Shown here: positions 25,353 to 33,882 of the stretch, piece after piece
How the letters are laid out: each line of letters starts with the position of its first letter
Numbering within the stretch: position 1 is the stretch's first letter
From: Spirochaeta sp. UBA5339
GTDB lineage: Bacteria; Spirochaetota; Spirochaetia; DSM-2461
Length of the DNA: 64,000 bases
Direction: 5' to 3'
NCBI GenBank assembly: GCA_002408085.1
Contig: DHQL01000007.1
Span: forward strand, 254,259-318,258
The notes under the pieces: model-generated
What the model was told of the DNA's origin: nothing
The model's input: only the letters and a program-made list of their open reading frames with translations
Databases searched by the model: none
Program-made: the position numbers and the translations under genes

Positions 25353-25457
25353 GTAGCCTGTTTACCGAGGGGGAGTATAGATGTTTACCATTAAAGGGGC
25401 TTGTATATACTGTGGGCAGGCAGTGGATATATGTGGAGTCTTTATGTTGCTGATTTT

Positions 25458-25497
25458 ATAAAAAACGGACGGCTCCATGAAGGGCGGAGCCGTCCGG
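25458..25497 (-). terminator. Intrinsic terminator after hpt
   Basis: A perfect 11-bp GC-rich stem (25466-25476 with 25486-25496) with a 9-nt loop is followed on the minus strand by TTTTTTATAAAAT. It ends the leftward hpt transcript. Confidence 0.9.
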
Positions 25498-25529
25498 TAA
25501 CAGTTTAAACCCGGTAAAACCGAGTGCTG

Positions 25530-26063
25530 TCAGCCTTTGGGAATAACCTTGCCCACATAGGGGAGGTTCCGGTGTTTCTGGGCATAGTCAATGCCGTAAC
25601 CGATTACAAAGACATCGGGAATGGTGAATCCCACATAGTCTACAGGAACTTCAACCTCCCGTCTGTCGGGCTTGTCCAGCAGGGTACAGATCTTAAGGGA
25701 GGCGGGGTCTCTGAGTTCCAGAAATTCCTTAACCTTCTCAAGGGTGTATCCTGTATCGATAATATCTTCAACGATGATGACATGGCGTCCCCGGATATCC
25801 TCTTCAAGGTCCTTCTTGATCTGTACATCCCTTGATGAGTCCATGGAGTTGCCATAGCTGGAGACAACCATAAAGTCGAACCGGGCATCAAGGTTGATGT
25901 GTCTGGCCAGGTCAGACAGGAAGACCGTAGATCCGCGAAGAAGACCGACCAGGATAACCTCATCGGTCTCTTTGAAGTCCCTTTCAATAGCCTTACCTAT
26001 TTCCTCGACCTTATCTGCCAGAGTTTTTTCATCAATCAGAACATCAATTGAGTATTCCATCAT
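25530..26063 (-). CDS. hpt: Hypoxanthine phosphoribosyltransferase
   Basis: 177 aa, type I phosphoribosyltransferase for purine salvage (hypoxanthine or guanine plus PRPP). The signature PRPP loop is HVIIVEDIIDTGYTL; the flexible-loop segment VVSSYGNSMDSS and the base-binding DYVGFTIPDVFVIGYGIDYAQ are also typical. Two ATG codons open the frame (26063 and 26060); either is possible. It is monocistronic, with a strong terminator and a short palindrome (26089-26101) upstream. Confidence 0.95.
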   Translation of the reverse strand: MMEYSIDVLIDEKTLADKVEEIGKAIERDFKETDEVILVGLLRGSTVFLSDLARHINLDARFDFMVVSSYGNSMDSSRDVQIKKDLEEDIRGRHVIIVEDIIDTGYTLEKVKEFLELRDPASLKICTLLDKPDRREVEVPVDYVGFTIPDVFVIGYGIDYAQKHRNLPYVGKVIPKG

Positions 26064-26088
26064 TTGTATATTACTCCTGAAATTGTAG

Positions 26089-26101
26089 TGTAACCGTTAC
26101 A
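26089..26101. promoter_or_regulatory. Palindrome TGTAAC-C-GTTACA between hpt and chemoreceptor
   Basis: Perfect 6-bp arms around one base, in the divergent promoter region. The same arms with a 4-bp spacer occur before the diadenylate-cyclase fusion gene (63864-63879). A shared regulator is possible. Confidence 0.4.
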
Positions 26102-26174
26102 TTTCCTTTCTCTCATCGAATCGACTACAATTATAGACATAATCTCTATTCCGGATACCCCAAAGGAGCGGTGT

Positions 26175-27905
26175 ATGTTTAAAATAAAATACAAGATTGT
26201 GGTTTTAGTTATATCCAGTCTTTTGATCCTCGGTGCTGCTGTTGGAGGTATCTCCGTTTTCAATGTTCAGAAGCTGGCGGGTACCACAGTAGACACTCTG
26301 GAGTCGGTACTCCGTTCCGACTTTGATAATCTGGCTGCCAGCCAGGTGGAATCGGCCATGGCCATTGCCGAGCACTACTATGGGCAGAGAGACCAGTTTG
26401 GAGATGAGCTGGCTCAGGAAATTGCACTGAATGCCATAAAGAGCATTCGTTATGGAGAGTCCGGGTATATTTTTATCTATGATTCAAAAGGAATAACTGT
26501 CTCCCTGCCCGATGAGTCGGTGATTGGACAGAACCGCTGGGACCTGCAGGATGCCAACGGGACATACATAGTCCGGGATCTGATTACAGCTGCCATGGAT
26601 GGTACGGGCTATACAAACTACTGGTACAATAAACCCGGTGAAGATACGGCATCTCCCAAGAGATCCTATACGGGCTACTTCCAGCCCTGGGACTGGTGTA
26701 TCGGCACTGGGAACTATGTTGATGATATTGATGATATGGTCGCCCGTGAGGACCGTGTTATCGAGAGCACCATCGGCAGGATTATTATCATCATCGCCAT
26801 AGTCGATATAGCACTTATCGCCCTTTTCTGCATTGTCGCCTGGCTTATGGGCGGTAAAATCGCCAGGCCTGTTGAGCAGCTGGCCGCAGATGTCAAGAAC
26901 ATTGCCGCTGGCAACCTGGATATTGATTTTCAAATCACCTCCAGGGATGAGACCATGATCCTTGCGACGGCCCTGCAGGACATGGTGGAGCGTCTGCGGA
27001 CTACGGTGGCCGGAATAATCGAGGGAGCCGATGCAATAAAGATGAGCGCCCAGGAGGTGGCCGGCGCCTCACAGCAGGTTGCTTCCGGTGCCAATGAGCA
27101 GGCCTCCAGCGCCGAAGAGATCTCCGCTTCCATGGAGGAGCTCTCGGCCAATATCCAGCAGAATACCGAGAATTCCAGAGAGTCCAATACAATCGTGTCC
27201 CAGGCTGCCAATGATGCGGACAGCAGCGGCACCGCCGTTGAGGAGACGGTCAATTCAATGAAGTTTATTTCTGAGAAGATAAGCATTATCGAAGAAATCG
27301 CCAGAAACACCAACCTTCTGGCTCTGAACGCGGCCATAGAGGCTGCCCGGGCCGGAGAGGCGGGCAAAGGGTTTGCAGTGGTCGCCTCGGAGGTCAGAAA
27401 GCTCGCCGAGAACAGCCAGAACGCGGCCAATGATATCACCCAGGTCTCCGCCGAGTCCGTCAGAAAAGCCGACGCCACCCTGGAGCTGATGAGGAGCATT
27501 GTTCCCAATATCAAGAAGTCAGCAGAGATTGCCGAGGAGATCTTCGAAGGCAGTAACGAGCAGGCCAGAGGCGCCGAGCAGATCAACACAGCCCTCCTGC
27601 AGATGGACAAGGTTATTCAGTCCAATGCCGCCTCTAGTGAACAGATCGCCTCAATGGCAGAGGATCTTAAGGATAAGTCCCAGATTCTTTCGGAGCTGGT
27701 TAACTACTTCAGTATCAAGGGGCTGGACAAGACTGTCTCAGAAAGGAAACAGGTTCCCCCGCCTGCTCCCCGAACACCCTCCGCACCCGTCCACTCTGCG
27801 CCCGCCCCCAGGAGCATTCCGGCGGAGACAGAGAGCCTGAAGGATTCAAGCACCATGATTGTTTCATCAGAAGATGATTCGGATGACGACTTTACAGAAT
27901 TCTGA
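26175..27905 (+). CDS. Methyl-accepting chemotaxis protein with single Cache domain
   Basis: 576 aa. The first membrane helix is at ~9-29, an extracellular single Cache (sCache_2) domain at ~40-190 with GYIFIYDSKGITVSLPDE and YFQPWDWCIGTGNYVDDID, the second helix at ~200-223 and a HAMP at ~225-275. The signalling domain (to ~520) has the conserved hairpin tip IARNTNLLALNAAIEAARAG and VRKLAENSQ. The C-terminal ~50 residues are a Pro-rich then acidic tail ending DDFTEF, not the classical NWETF tether. Cache domains of this type often bind small organic acids; the ligand here is unknown. ATG 26175 follows AAAGGAG. Confidence 0.96.
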   Translation: MFKIKYKIVVLVISSLLILGAAVGGISVFNVQKLAGTTVDTLESVLRSDFDNLAASQVESAMAIAEHYYGQRDQFGDELAQEIALNAIKSIRYGESGYIFIYDSKGITVSLPDESVIGQNRWDLQDANGTYIVRDLITAAMDGTGYTNYWYNKPGEDTASPKRSYTGYFQPWDWCIGTGNYVDDIDDMVAREDRVIESTIGRIIIIIAIVDIALIALFCIVAWLMGGKIARPVEQLAADVKNIAAGNLDIDFQITSRDETMILATALQDMVERLRTTVAGIIEGADAIKMSAQEVAGASQQVASGANEQASSAEEISASMEELSANIQQNTENSRESNTIVSQAANDADSSGTAVEETVNSMKFISEKISIIEEIARNTNLLALNAAIEAARAGEAGKGFAVVASEVRKLAENSQNAANDITQVSAESVRKADATLELMRSIVPNIKKSAEIAEEIFEGSNEQARGAEQINTALLQMDKVIQSNAASSEQIASMAEDLKDKSQILSELVNYFSIKGLDKTVSERKQVPPPAPRTPSAPVHSAPAPRSIPAETESLKDSSTMIVSSEDDSDDDFTEF

Positions 27906-28011
27906 TACTGAAACCTCCCTTCAGGGGTAAATTTCAACCTTTTGGTTGATTTACATCCTCCCTTTTTCCGGCGACTATTATTATGGAAACTTAGCCGGAA
28001 TTGGGGGGACT

Positions 28012-28557
28012 ATGTTACAAAATGCAATTTTAAAACAGGATGAAGATCAGGTATGGAAGGAGCAGTGTGATCAGGTACTGGAGTACCTTCCCAGTTACAG
28101 GAATTTTGAAAATCGGATCAGGCGCAATAAAGTCGCCAGGCTGATTGCGCAGCTGCCCTATCTTGCCGGAACCGAAAGACCCGAACGGGACGGGATGAGT
28201 AATCTTGTTATCTTTATTCTTTCAAGCTATGGAAGCACAAAGAAACTCTTTCGACATGTTCCGGAGGATGACAGCTCTGTCTTTGAACGGCTCAAGCCGA
28301 TTATGAATTTCACCGGAGGAAATGAGAAGATCCTTGACCGGGGAATGAGCCTGATTGCCATGGTCCTTGTAAATGACTACCGCCGGGATATGGAAGAGGA
28401 CCTTGCAACAGGACATTATAATCCCCTGAACTCCGGGCGCTGGAACTATGAAGAGATAATCAGGGAACTTACAGACCGTATCCGTGCAGTACCCTGCCCT
28501 AAGATGGACAGGATACTGGGGCTGGAATCCATTCCCTTTGTGGTCTGGAACAGCTGA
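28012..28557 (+). CDS. Hypothetical cytoplasmic protein
   Basis: 181 aa, helical, no signal or membrane segment. Features include LPSYRNFENRIRRNKVARLIAQLPYLAG, a middle segment FGNEK-like with NFTGGNEKILDRGMSLIAMVLVNDY, and PFVVWNS at the end. I do not recognise a family. I chose ATG 28012, just after GGGGGGA; the frame is open to 27946 without a ribosome-binding site. It lies 107 bp after the chemoreceptor and ends with a strong terminator. Confidence 0.75.
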   Translation: MLQNAILKQDEDQVWKEQCDQVLEYLPSYRNFENRIRRNKVARLIAQLPYLAGTERPERDGMSNLVIFILSSYGSTKKLFRHVPEDDSSVFERLKPIMNFTGGNEKILDRGMSLIAMVLVNDYRRDMEEDLATGHYNPLNSGRWNYEEIIRELTDRIRAVPCPKMDRILGLESIPFVVWNS

Positions 28558-28583
28558 ACAGGTCCAGGACCTGACTAAGGGTC

Positions 28584-28619
28584 AAAAAAAAGCAGCACTC
28601 CCGGGAGGCTGCTTTTTTT
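28584..28619. terminator. Bidirectional intrinsic terminator
   Basis: A-run, then AGCAGC (28591-28596) pairing with GCTGCT (28608-28613) around CTCCCGGGAG, itself a palindrome, then T7. It separates the convergent genes ending at 28557 and 28630 and should stop both transcripts. Confidence 0.92.
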
Positions 28620-28629
28620 ATCGGATAAA

Positions 28630-29166
28630 TCAGTACTTTTTATCGGCGTAGCCGACCCATCCGCCATGGTCCACCAGAGTCCGGTCAAATCCGGAGATGG
28701 TAAAGCTCAGGGTTTTTGACTTGCCCGAGGCGCTGCTCAGGGTAAACTCGCTCTTTTCGAGGTCCGTGGAGATTGTGGTCTCCTCTCCTGAAAACTCGCT
28801 GAACAGGGCGGCAATCTCATCGGAAGAGAGCTCAACGGCCATCATCCCGCAGTTGTACATGTTCTGACGGAAGATCCGGGCGAAGTTCTCGGCAATAACC
28901 AGATTGATTCCGTTTACCTCAAGGGCCCAGGGGGCGTGCTCTCTTGAGGAGCCGCATCCGAAGTTGCTCTTTGTGATGATAACGCTCTTGCCATCCAGAT
29001 CCTTTGAGGGATCGAAGCCCTCCATCTTGAGGTCCTCCAGAAGGTAGGGCTTCAGGGCTTCTTTTGTAATCTCCGTCAGATACTTGGCGGGAATAATCTC
29101 GTCTGTATTGATATCGGAGCGGTCCAGAAAGAGGACCTTTCCATTAAAATCTTTTACTGCTGCCAT
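28630..29166 (-). CDS. leuD: 3-isopropylmalate dehydratase small subunit (LeuD-type)
   Basis: 178 aa swivelling domain of an aconitase-family heterodimer. The key segment SNFGCGSSREHAPWAL (substrate-binding) and NTDEIIPAKYLTEI are present. With the leuC-type gene 4 bp upstream it would isomerise 2- to 3-isopropylmalate in leucine synthesis. No leuA or leuB is nearby, so homologous dehydratases (homoaconitase, 2-methylmalate or dimethylmalate types) cannot be ruled out by sequence alone. Confidence 0.88.
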   Translation of the reverse strand: MAAVKDFNGKVLFLDRSDINTDEIIPAKYLTEITKEALKPYLLEDLKMEGFDPSKDLDGKSVIITKSNFGCGSSREHAPWALEVNGINLVIAENFARIFRQNMYNCGMMAVELSSDEIAALFSEFSGEETTISTDLEKSEFTLSSASGKSKTLSFTISGFDRTLVDHGGWVGYADKKY

Positions 29167-29170
29167 TGTC

Positions 29171-30457
29171 TTACCCCTTGTAGAGTGATGAGTTTGTGAT
29201 ATATCCGCTGATTGCTGCGGCTGCTGCCGAGGCGGGGCTCATCAGATGAACCGTGCCGCCCTTTCCCATTCTTCCGTTGAAGTTCCGGTTGGTTGTAGAG
29301 GCGCATACCTCTCCGTCCGCCAGAACACCGTTGCTCATGCCCAGGCAGGCACCGCAGGTGGGGTTGGTCAGACAGACACCTGCTTCCATAAAGATATCGA
29401 TCAGTCCCTCCTTCAGGGCCTGTTTGTAAATATCGGGAGTAGCGGGGGAGAGAACAACCCTTACCGAGTCGGCTACTTTCTTGCCGTCCAGAACCTTTGC
29501 GGCCTCTCTGAGGTCTTCGATGCGGCCGTTGGTACAGCTTCCGATATAGACCTGGTTCACGGGAGTTTTCTCCAGTTCGGCGATGGTCTTCACCTGATCT
29601 GGCTTGTAGCCGAAGGTGGCCACCGGCTCAAGAGCGCTTATATCCATATCGATTACCTCGGCATAGGAGGCGTCGTCATCGGAGTTCCACTTGCTGTAGT
29701 CAGCCAGGGCTGCCGCCTTGTCGGCATAGTCCTCTTTGATAAAGTCCCAGAGATAGTCCACTGTGGTGGCATCGGGGGGACAGATTCCGCAGGTTCCGCC
29801 GGCCTCGATGGCCATATTGCAGACGGTCATGCGCTCTTCCATGGAGAAGGCTTCCACAACGGGACCGCAGAATTCGATAACCTTGTTGGTGGCGCCGTTA
29901 ACGCCGAGTTTTGCGATAATGGAAAGGATCACGTCCTTGGCATAGACGCCGGGCTTCAGCTTTCCGGTGACATTGATCTTGATGGATTCTGGTGCCTTGA
30001 AGCTGCACACTCCCTTGAGTATCCCAACTTCCAGGTCTGTTGTTCCCACACCGGCGGCAAAGGCTCCGAAGGCGCCGTGGGTACAGGTATGGGAGTCTCC
30101 CATAATAACGGTGAACCCGGGGCGTACAAATCCCTTTTCCGGGAAGATGGCATGGCAGACGCCGTTGCGGCCGATATCAAAGAAGTCATTGATGTTGTGG
30201 CGGGCGGCCCACTCTCTCATAATCTTGCCCTGCTCCGCGGTCTTGGAGTCCTTGGCAGGAGTCACATGGTCGATAACAGCCTTGATCTTGTCGGGATCGA
30301 AGACCCTGTCCATTCCCCGGCTCACCAGATCGTTAATGGCGATGGGGGTTGTGATCTCGTGACAGAAGACCCTGTCCAGGCTGAGTACGGAGATCCCTTC
30401 CTCAGGGCTGTCCACACGGTGGGCATCAAAAATCTTTTCTGCAATGGTTTTTCCCAT
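29171..30457 (-). CDS. leuC: 3-isopropylmalate dehydratase large subunit (LeuC-type, short form)
   Basis: 428 aa, the ~420-aa archaeal/anaerobe-type large subunit. Fe-S ligands are in YIGSCTNGRIEDL and NPTCGACLGMSNG. DHVTPAKD, IMGDSHTCTHGAFGAFAAG and TNRNFNGRMGKGG complete the active site. It is downstream of a XRE-cupin regulator gene and immediately upstream of leuD. The short form is also used by homoaconitases and related hydro-lyases, so the substrate is inferred. ATG 30457 follows AAGGAGAAG. Confidence 0.88.
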   Translation of the reverse strand: MGKTIAEKIFDAHRVDSPEEGISVLSLDRVFCHEITTPIAINDLVSRGMDRVFDPDKIKAVIDHVTPAKDSKTAEQGKIMREWAARHNINDFFDIGRNGVCHAIFPEKGFVRPGFTVIMGDSHTCTHGAFGAFAAGVGTTDLEVGILKGVCSFKAPESIKINVTGKLKPGVYAKDVILSIIAKLGVNGATNKVIEFCGPVVEAFSMEERMTVCNMAIEAGGTCGICPPDATTVDYLWDFIKEDYADKAAALADYSKWNSDDDASYAEVIDMDISALEPVATFGYKPDQVKTIAELEKTPVNQVYIGSCTNGRIEDLREAAKVLDGKKVADSVRVVLSPATPDIYKQALKEGLIDIFMEAGVCLTNPTCGACLGMSNGVLADGEVCASTTNRNFNGRMGKGGTVHLMSPASAAAAAISGYITNSSLYKG

Positions 30458-30560
30458 TTTCTTCTCCTTATACCGGCAGGACCGGTTTTATTTGAATTCC
30501 GGCTTCCCGGGGGGGCCGGCATCATATGTTCAGGTTCAACCTTCTGATTCAGAAATCAGG

Positions 30561-31133
30561 CTATGTAAAAAGCCGCGGCGGGCTGATAATCCAGATCGCC
30601 TTGAGCTCCTCTTTTCCGCTGTTGATCAGGATATGAGGCACTGCTGAAGAGAAGGAGAGGCTGTCTCCGGCCTTGAGCTTGTACTTCTCGGTTCCGTAGA
30701 GGAGTTCTCCCCTTCCGGAGAGGATGATTCCCATCTCCCGCCCCGGGTGGCCGTAGTCCTCGCTGCCCTTTTCCCCTCCGGGCTGTATGGTCAGCTCCAT
30801 GGTTTCCATGGTCTCACCCTCTTCGCTGAGGCCTGGAGGTGTGAGAAGCTCATACTGTACAGCACCCATACTGAGGCGGTTCCGCTCCTCCTTGCGGACC
30901 ATCTTGAGCTTTCTCTTCTTCCGGAAGTCCCGGAAGAGGTACTCCGGATCGATATCAAGGATGTCCGCAAGGTTCAGAAGGGTGTCTATGGAGGGGGACA
31001 CTTTGTTGTTCTCTATCTGGGAGATCAGGCTGGCGCTCACGTCCATCTGCCGGGCCAGTTCCTTCAGGGTTATCCCCTGGCTCTCCCTGACGCTGCGGAT
31101 CTTCTCTCCGAATCTGTACTCCGGACGTTTCAA
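30561..31133 (-). CDS. XRE-cupin transcriptional regulator, TTG start
   Basis: 190 aa. The N-terminal HTH_3 domain (residues ~10-65) has GITLKELARQMDVSASLISQIENNKVSPSIDTL, and a cupin_2 domain (~110-185) has GHPGREMGIILSGRGELLYG and GDSLSFSSAVPHILIN. Regulators of this class usually control a neighbouring catabolic or biosynthetic gene in response to a small molecule held in the cupin. The frame opens with TTG at 31133, 4 nt after GGAGGG; no better start is available. It lies 103 bp upstream of leuC and probably controls leuCD and itself. Confidence 0.9.
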   Translation of the reverse strand: MKRPEYRFGEKIRSVRESQGITLKELARQMDVSASLISQIENNKVSPSIDTLLNLADILDIDPEYLFRDFRKKRKLKMVRKEERNRLSMGAVQYELLTPPGLSEEGETMETMELTIQPGGEKGSEDYGHPGREMGIILSGRGELLYGTEKYKLKAGDSLSFSSAVPHILINSGKEELKAIWIISPPRLFT

Positions 31134-31153
31134 AGGACCCTCCTTCGTTTCAG

Positions 31154-31178
31154 TTATACTGAACTCATGAAAGTATAA
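31154..31178 (-). promoter_or_regulatory. Operator-like inverted repeat before XRE-cupin gene
   Basis: TTATACT (31154-31160) and AGTATAA (31172-31178) are perfect 7-bp arms 11 bp apart, 21 bp upstream of the TTG start. On the gene strand the arms contain TATACT and TATAAC, either of which can be the -10, so bound protein would block transcription. Confidence 0.5.
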
Positions 31179-31189
31179 TTAAATTAATT

Positions 31190-31224
31190 TTAACTATTTG
31201 TCAACTTCGTACAGTATTAGTTAA
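31190..31224 (-). promoter_or_regulatory. Second inverted repeat before XRE-cupin gene
   Basis: TTAACTA (31190-31196) and TAGTTAA (31218-31224) are perfect arms separated by 21 bp, upstream of the first operator. It may be a second site for the same regulator. Confidence 0.35.
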
Positions 31225-31234
31225 CGAAAGAGGT

Positions 31235-31266
31235 TTAAAAAAGCCGGCCCTGCAACGAGGGCCGGT
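31235..31266 (-). terminator. Intrinsic terminator after lon
   Basis: CCGGCCCT (31244-31251) pairs with AGGGCCGG (31258-31265) with a 6-nt loop; on the minus strand it is followed by CTTTTTTAAAC. It lies 18 bp beyond the lon stop. Confidence 0.9.
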
Positions 31267-31283
31267 GAATATATCGGGTTCAA

Positions 31284-33665
31284 TTACCTGTTATGGGTAG
31301 TGTTGGTGTGGAAGTCGGGAGCCTCGGGAACCGGGAGATCCGGCACGTCCAGGCTCAGGGCTTCTTTCAGCACCTGCTGAATATTCTCAACACCCACGAC
31401 CTTCAGGTCACCCTGGATCTCTTCGGGGAGATCCTTCAGATCCTTAACATTGTCCATGGGAAGGAGGACCTTTCTGATACCTGCTCTATGGGCGGCAAGT
31501 ACCTTCTCCTTCACTCCGCCCACGGGCATAACGGCCCCCCTCAGGGTTACCTCTCCGGTCATGGCCAGTTTCGGGCTGACGGGAATGCCGGTAATCAGGG
31601 AAGCCAGGGAGGTCATCAGGGTCACTCCCGCCGAAGGTCCGTCCTTGGGTACGGCCCCCGAGGGTACATGGATATGAATATCCTGCTCCTTGAAGGCAAA
31701 GTGACTGGTAAACATGGTGAGTCTCGAGCGGATCAGGCTTAAGGAGATTCTGGCGGACTCCTTCATCACATCTCCCAGCTGGCCGGTTATGGTCAGGCCC
31801 CCGGAGCCGGGCATATTAGTGGACTCCACAAAGAGGATCTCTCCTCCCACGGCGGTCCAGGCCATTCCGGTCACTACACCGGGAGGGTTGATCTCACCGA
31901 TCATCTCATGACGGACCTTCTGATTGTCCAGGTACTCCTCAATATCCTCCTGCCTTACACGAATCGGGACGGCGGAGGGATCGGCCACGACCTTCTCCGA
32001 AACACCCCGGGCTACCTCGGCGATCTTCCGCTTCAGTCCCCGGACTCCCGCCTCTCTTGTGTAATTCTCGATAATCTCGTTTACAGCACTGTCTTCCAGT
32101 ACCATCTGCTCACCCGTAAGGCCGTGGTCCTCAAGAACCGAGGGAAGAAGGTGATTCCGGGCTATATGGAACTTTTCGGGGTTCGTATAGCCCGACAGTG
32201 TGATCACCTCCATTCTGTCCAGCAGGGGGAGGGGGATGGTCTCAAGGGAGTTGGCTGTGGCAACAAAGAACACGTCCGACAGATCGTAGGGGACCTCCAG
32301 ATAGTGGTCTGAAAAGCTGCTGTTCTGCTCGGGGTCCAGAACCTCCAGCAGGGCCGCAGAGGGATCACCGCTGAAGCTCTGGGTCAGTTTGTCGATCTCA
32401 TCCAGAACAAATACGGGATTCCGTGTTCCCGCTTTCTTCATTCCCTGGATAATTCTGCCCGGCAGGGCGCCGATATAGGTGCGCCGGTGTCCCCTGATCT
32501 CCGCTTCATCCCGGAGACCTCCCAGACTGGCCCGGACATACTTCCGGCCCAGGGATTCGGCAATGCTCTTTCCGAGGCTGGTCTTTCCGGTTCCCGGAGG
32601 GCCTACCAGAAGGAGAATGGAGCCCTTCTTCTCGTTCTTCAGCTTCATTACAGCAAGATGCTGGATAATTCTCTTTTTTACCTTCTCCAGGCCGAAGTGC
32701 TGGTCGTCCAGAATGGTGCGGGCTCTTGTAAGATCTATCTCTATTGTCTCTTCGCTCTCCCAGGGGAGTTCCACCAGAAGGTCCAGATAGTTCTGAATGA
32801 TTCTGGTCTCAGGGCTGTTGGGGGGCTGTTCCTCCAGTTTCTGCAGCTCCTTCAGGGCGGTCTTTCTGACATCATCGGGCATGGCGGAGTTCTCGATCCT
32901 TTCCTTGTAACCCTCTTCATCCTCCTCGGAAGACTCCGAGAGTTCCGCCTGTATGACCTTGAGCTGTTCCCGGAGTACATTCTCCCGGTAGTTCTTGCTT
33001 GCCTTTTCTGTCATCCTGCCTGCAATTTCGGCCTGTAGCTTGAGGGACTCCCGCTGGGCAATCATGGCGTCGATGACCTTGAGGCCCCTCTCCTTCAGAG
33101 AGGATATCTCCAGAAGGGCCTGTTTTTCGCTCCGGCTGATACTCAGATAGGGGATGATGCCGTACATCAGGGGGCCGGGATGGTAGATCGCCTCAAGCTG
33201 TTTTACCGCGCTTTCGGTGCCTTCAAAGAATCCGGCTATCTCTCTGGCCAGTTCTTTCATACTGTTAAGCATGCTCTCCTTTCCGGGAACATCCATATCA
33301 TCAATGTCCGGCAGGTTTTCCACCCTTGCGAAGTGAAGGCGGGACCTCTTTTCCACATGGCTTATCTTTACCCGCTGTACACCGCGGAGATTGATTTTCA
33401 GTTCATCGTTCCTGTATTCCGAACTCTGAATAAAGGCCAGGGTTCCTACGGAGTAGAAGTCGCCTTTTTCCAGATCCGAGAGATCAAAGTTCTTTTTCAG
33501 TGAAACCGCAACGGCCAGGCCGCTGGGATTGCCGTCGGCAAAGTGGTTCTCATCTTCCGCCAGGCCGCTGATTCTGACGGTACTGAGACCCTCGGGAAAG
33601 AGAATTGATCCTTTCATAGGAACCAGGGGAAGTTCTTCCGGTATTGTTATCATTTCATTCATCAT
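31284..33665 (-). CDS. lon: ATP-dependent protease Lon
   Basis: About 793 aa, normal Lon length. N-terminal substrate-binding LON domain (LPLVPMKGSILFPEGLSTVRI), coiled middle, AAA+ module with Walker A GPPGTGKTSLGKS and Walker B VFVLDEIDKL, and a C-terminal serine protease domain with the catalytic Ser in KDGPSAGVTL and Lys in VGGVKEKVLAAHRAG. It degrades misfolded and regulatory proteins in the cytoplasm. I chose the ATG at 33665, which has AAAGAGG 6 nt upstream; the frame is open to an ATG at 33704 without a ribosome-binding site. Monocistronic with its own terminator. Confidence 0.97.
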   Translation of the reverse strand: MMNEMITIPEELPLVPMKGSILFPEGLSTVRISGLAEDENHFADGNPSGLAVAVSLKKNFDLSDLEKGDFYSVGTLAFIQSSEYRNDELKINLRGVQRVKISHVEKRSRLHFARVENLPDIDDMDVPGKESMLNSMKELAREIAGFFEGTESAVKQLEAIYHPGPLMYGIIPYLSISRSEKQALLEISSLKERGLKVIDAMIAQRESLKLQAEIAGRMTEKASKNYRENVLREQLKVIQAELSESSEEDEEGYKERIENSAMPDDVRKTALKELQKLEEQPPNSPETRIIQNYLDLLVELPWESEETIEIDLTRARTILDDQHFGLEKVKKRIIQHLAVMKLKNEKKGSILLLVGPPGTGKTSLGKSIAESLGRKYVRASLGGLRDEAEIRGHRRTYIGALPGRIIQGMKKAGTRNPVFVLDEIDKLTQSFSGDPSAALLEVLDPEQNSSFSDHYLEVPYDLSDVFFVATANSLETIPLPLLDRMEVITLSGYTNPEKFHIARNHLLPSVLEDHGLTGEQMVLEDSAVNEIIENYTREAGVRGLKRKIAEVARGVSEKVVADPSAVPIRVRQEDIEEYLDNQKVRHEMIGEINPPGVVTGMAWTAVGGEILFVESTNMPGSGGLTITGQLGDVMKESARISLSLIRSRLTMFTSHFAFKEQDIHIHVPSGAVPKDGPSAGVTLMTSLASLITGIPVSPKLAMTGEVTLRGAVMPVGGVKEKVLAAHRAGIRKVLLPMDNVKDLKDLPEEIQGDLKVVGVENIQQVLKEALSLDVPDLPVPEAPDFHTNTTHNR

Positions 33666-33836
33666 TAAATACCTCTTTAGATTGTTAAGATAATCACTAG
33701 CCATCCGGTAGTAAAGAAAAATAGGGAAATAATATATAGGCGCTCTTCTATTTTTAGATTAGTTCCAGGGAAAATAATTTACCATGTAGTTTGTTTGTAG
33801 TTGCGTTTTTCTCTAGATGATGTTTCTATGTGGCAT

Positions 33837-33842
33837 TATAAT
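33837..33842 (+). promoter_or_regulatory. -10 box upstream of the LPP20-like gene
   Basis: A perfect TATAAT 40 bp upstream of the ATG at 33883. No matching -35 is seen at 16-18 bp, so the promoter may need an activator or an extended -10. The 217-bp region between lon and this gene holds no other feature I can support. Confidence 0.4.
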
Positions 33843-33882
33843 TTCTACTTATCAGCCCCAACGGGTAATTTCGGAGTTTTAA

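Noticed and set aside
29246..30547. 433-aa rightward open frame opposite leuC
   Set aside because: Antisense shadow of leuC; low-complexity composition and no recognisable domain.
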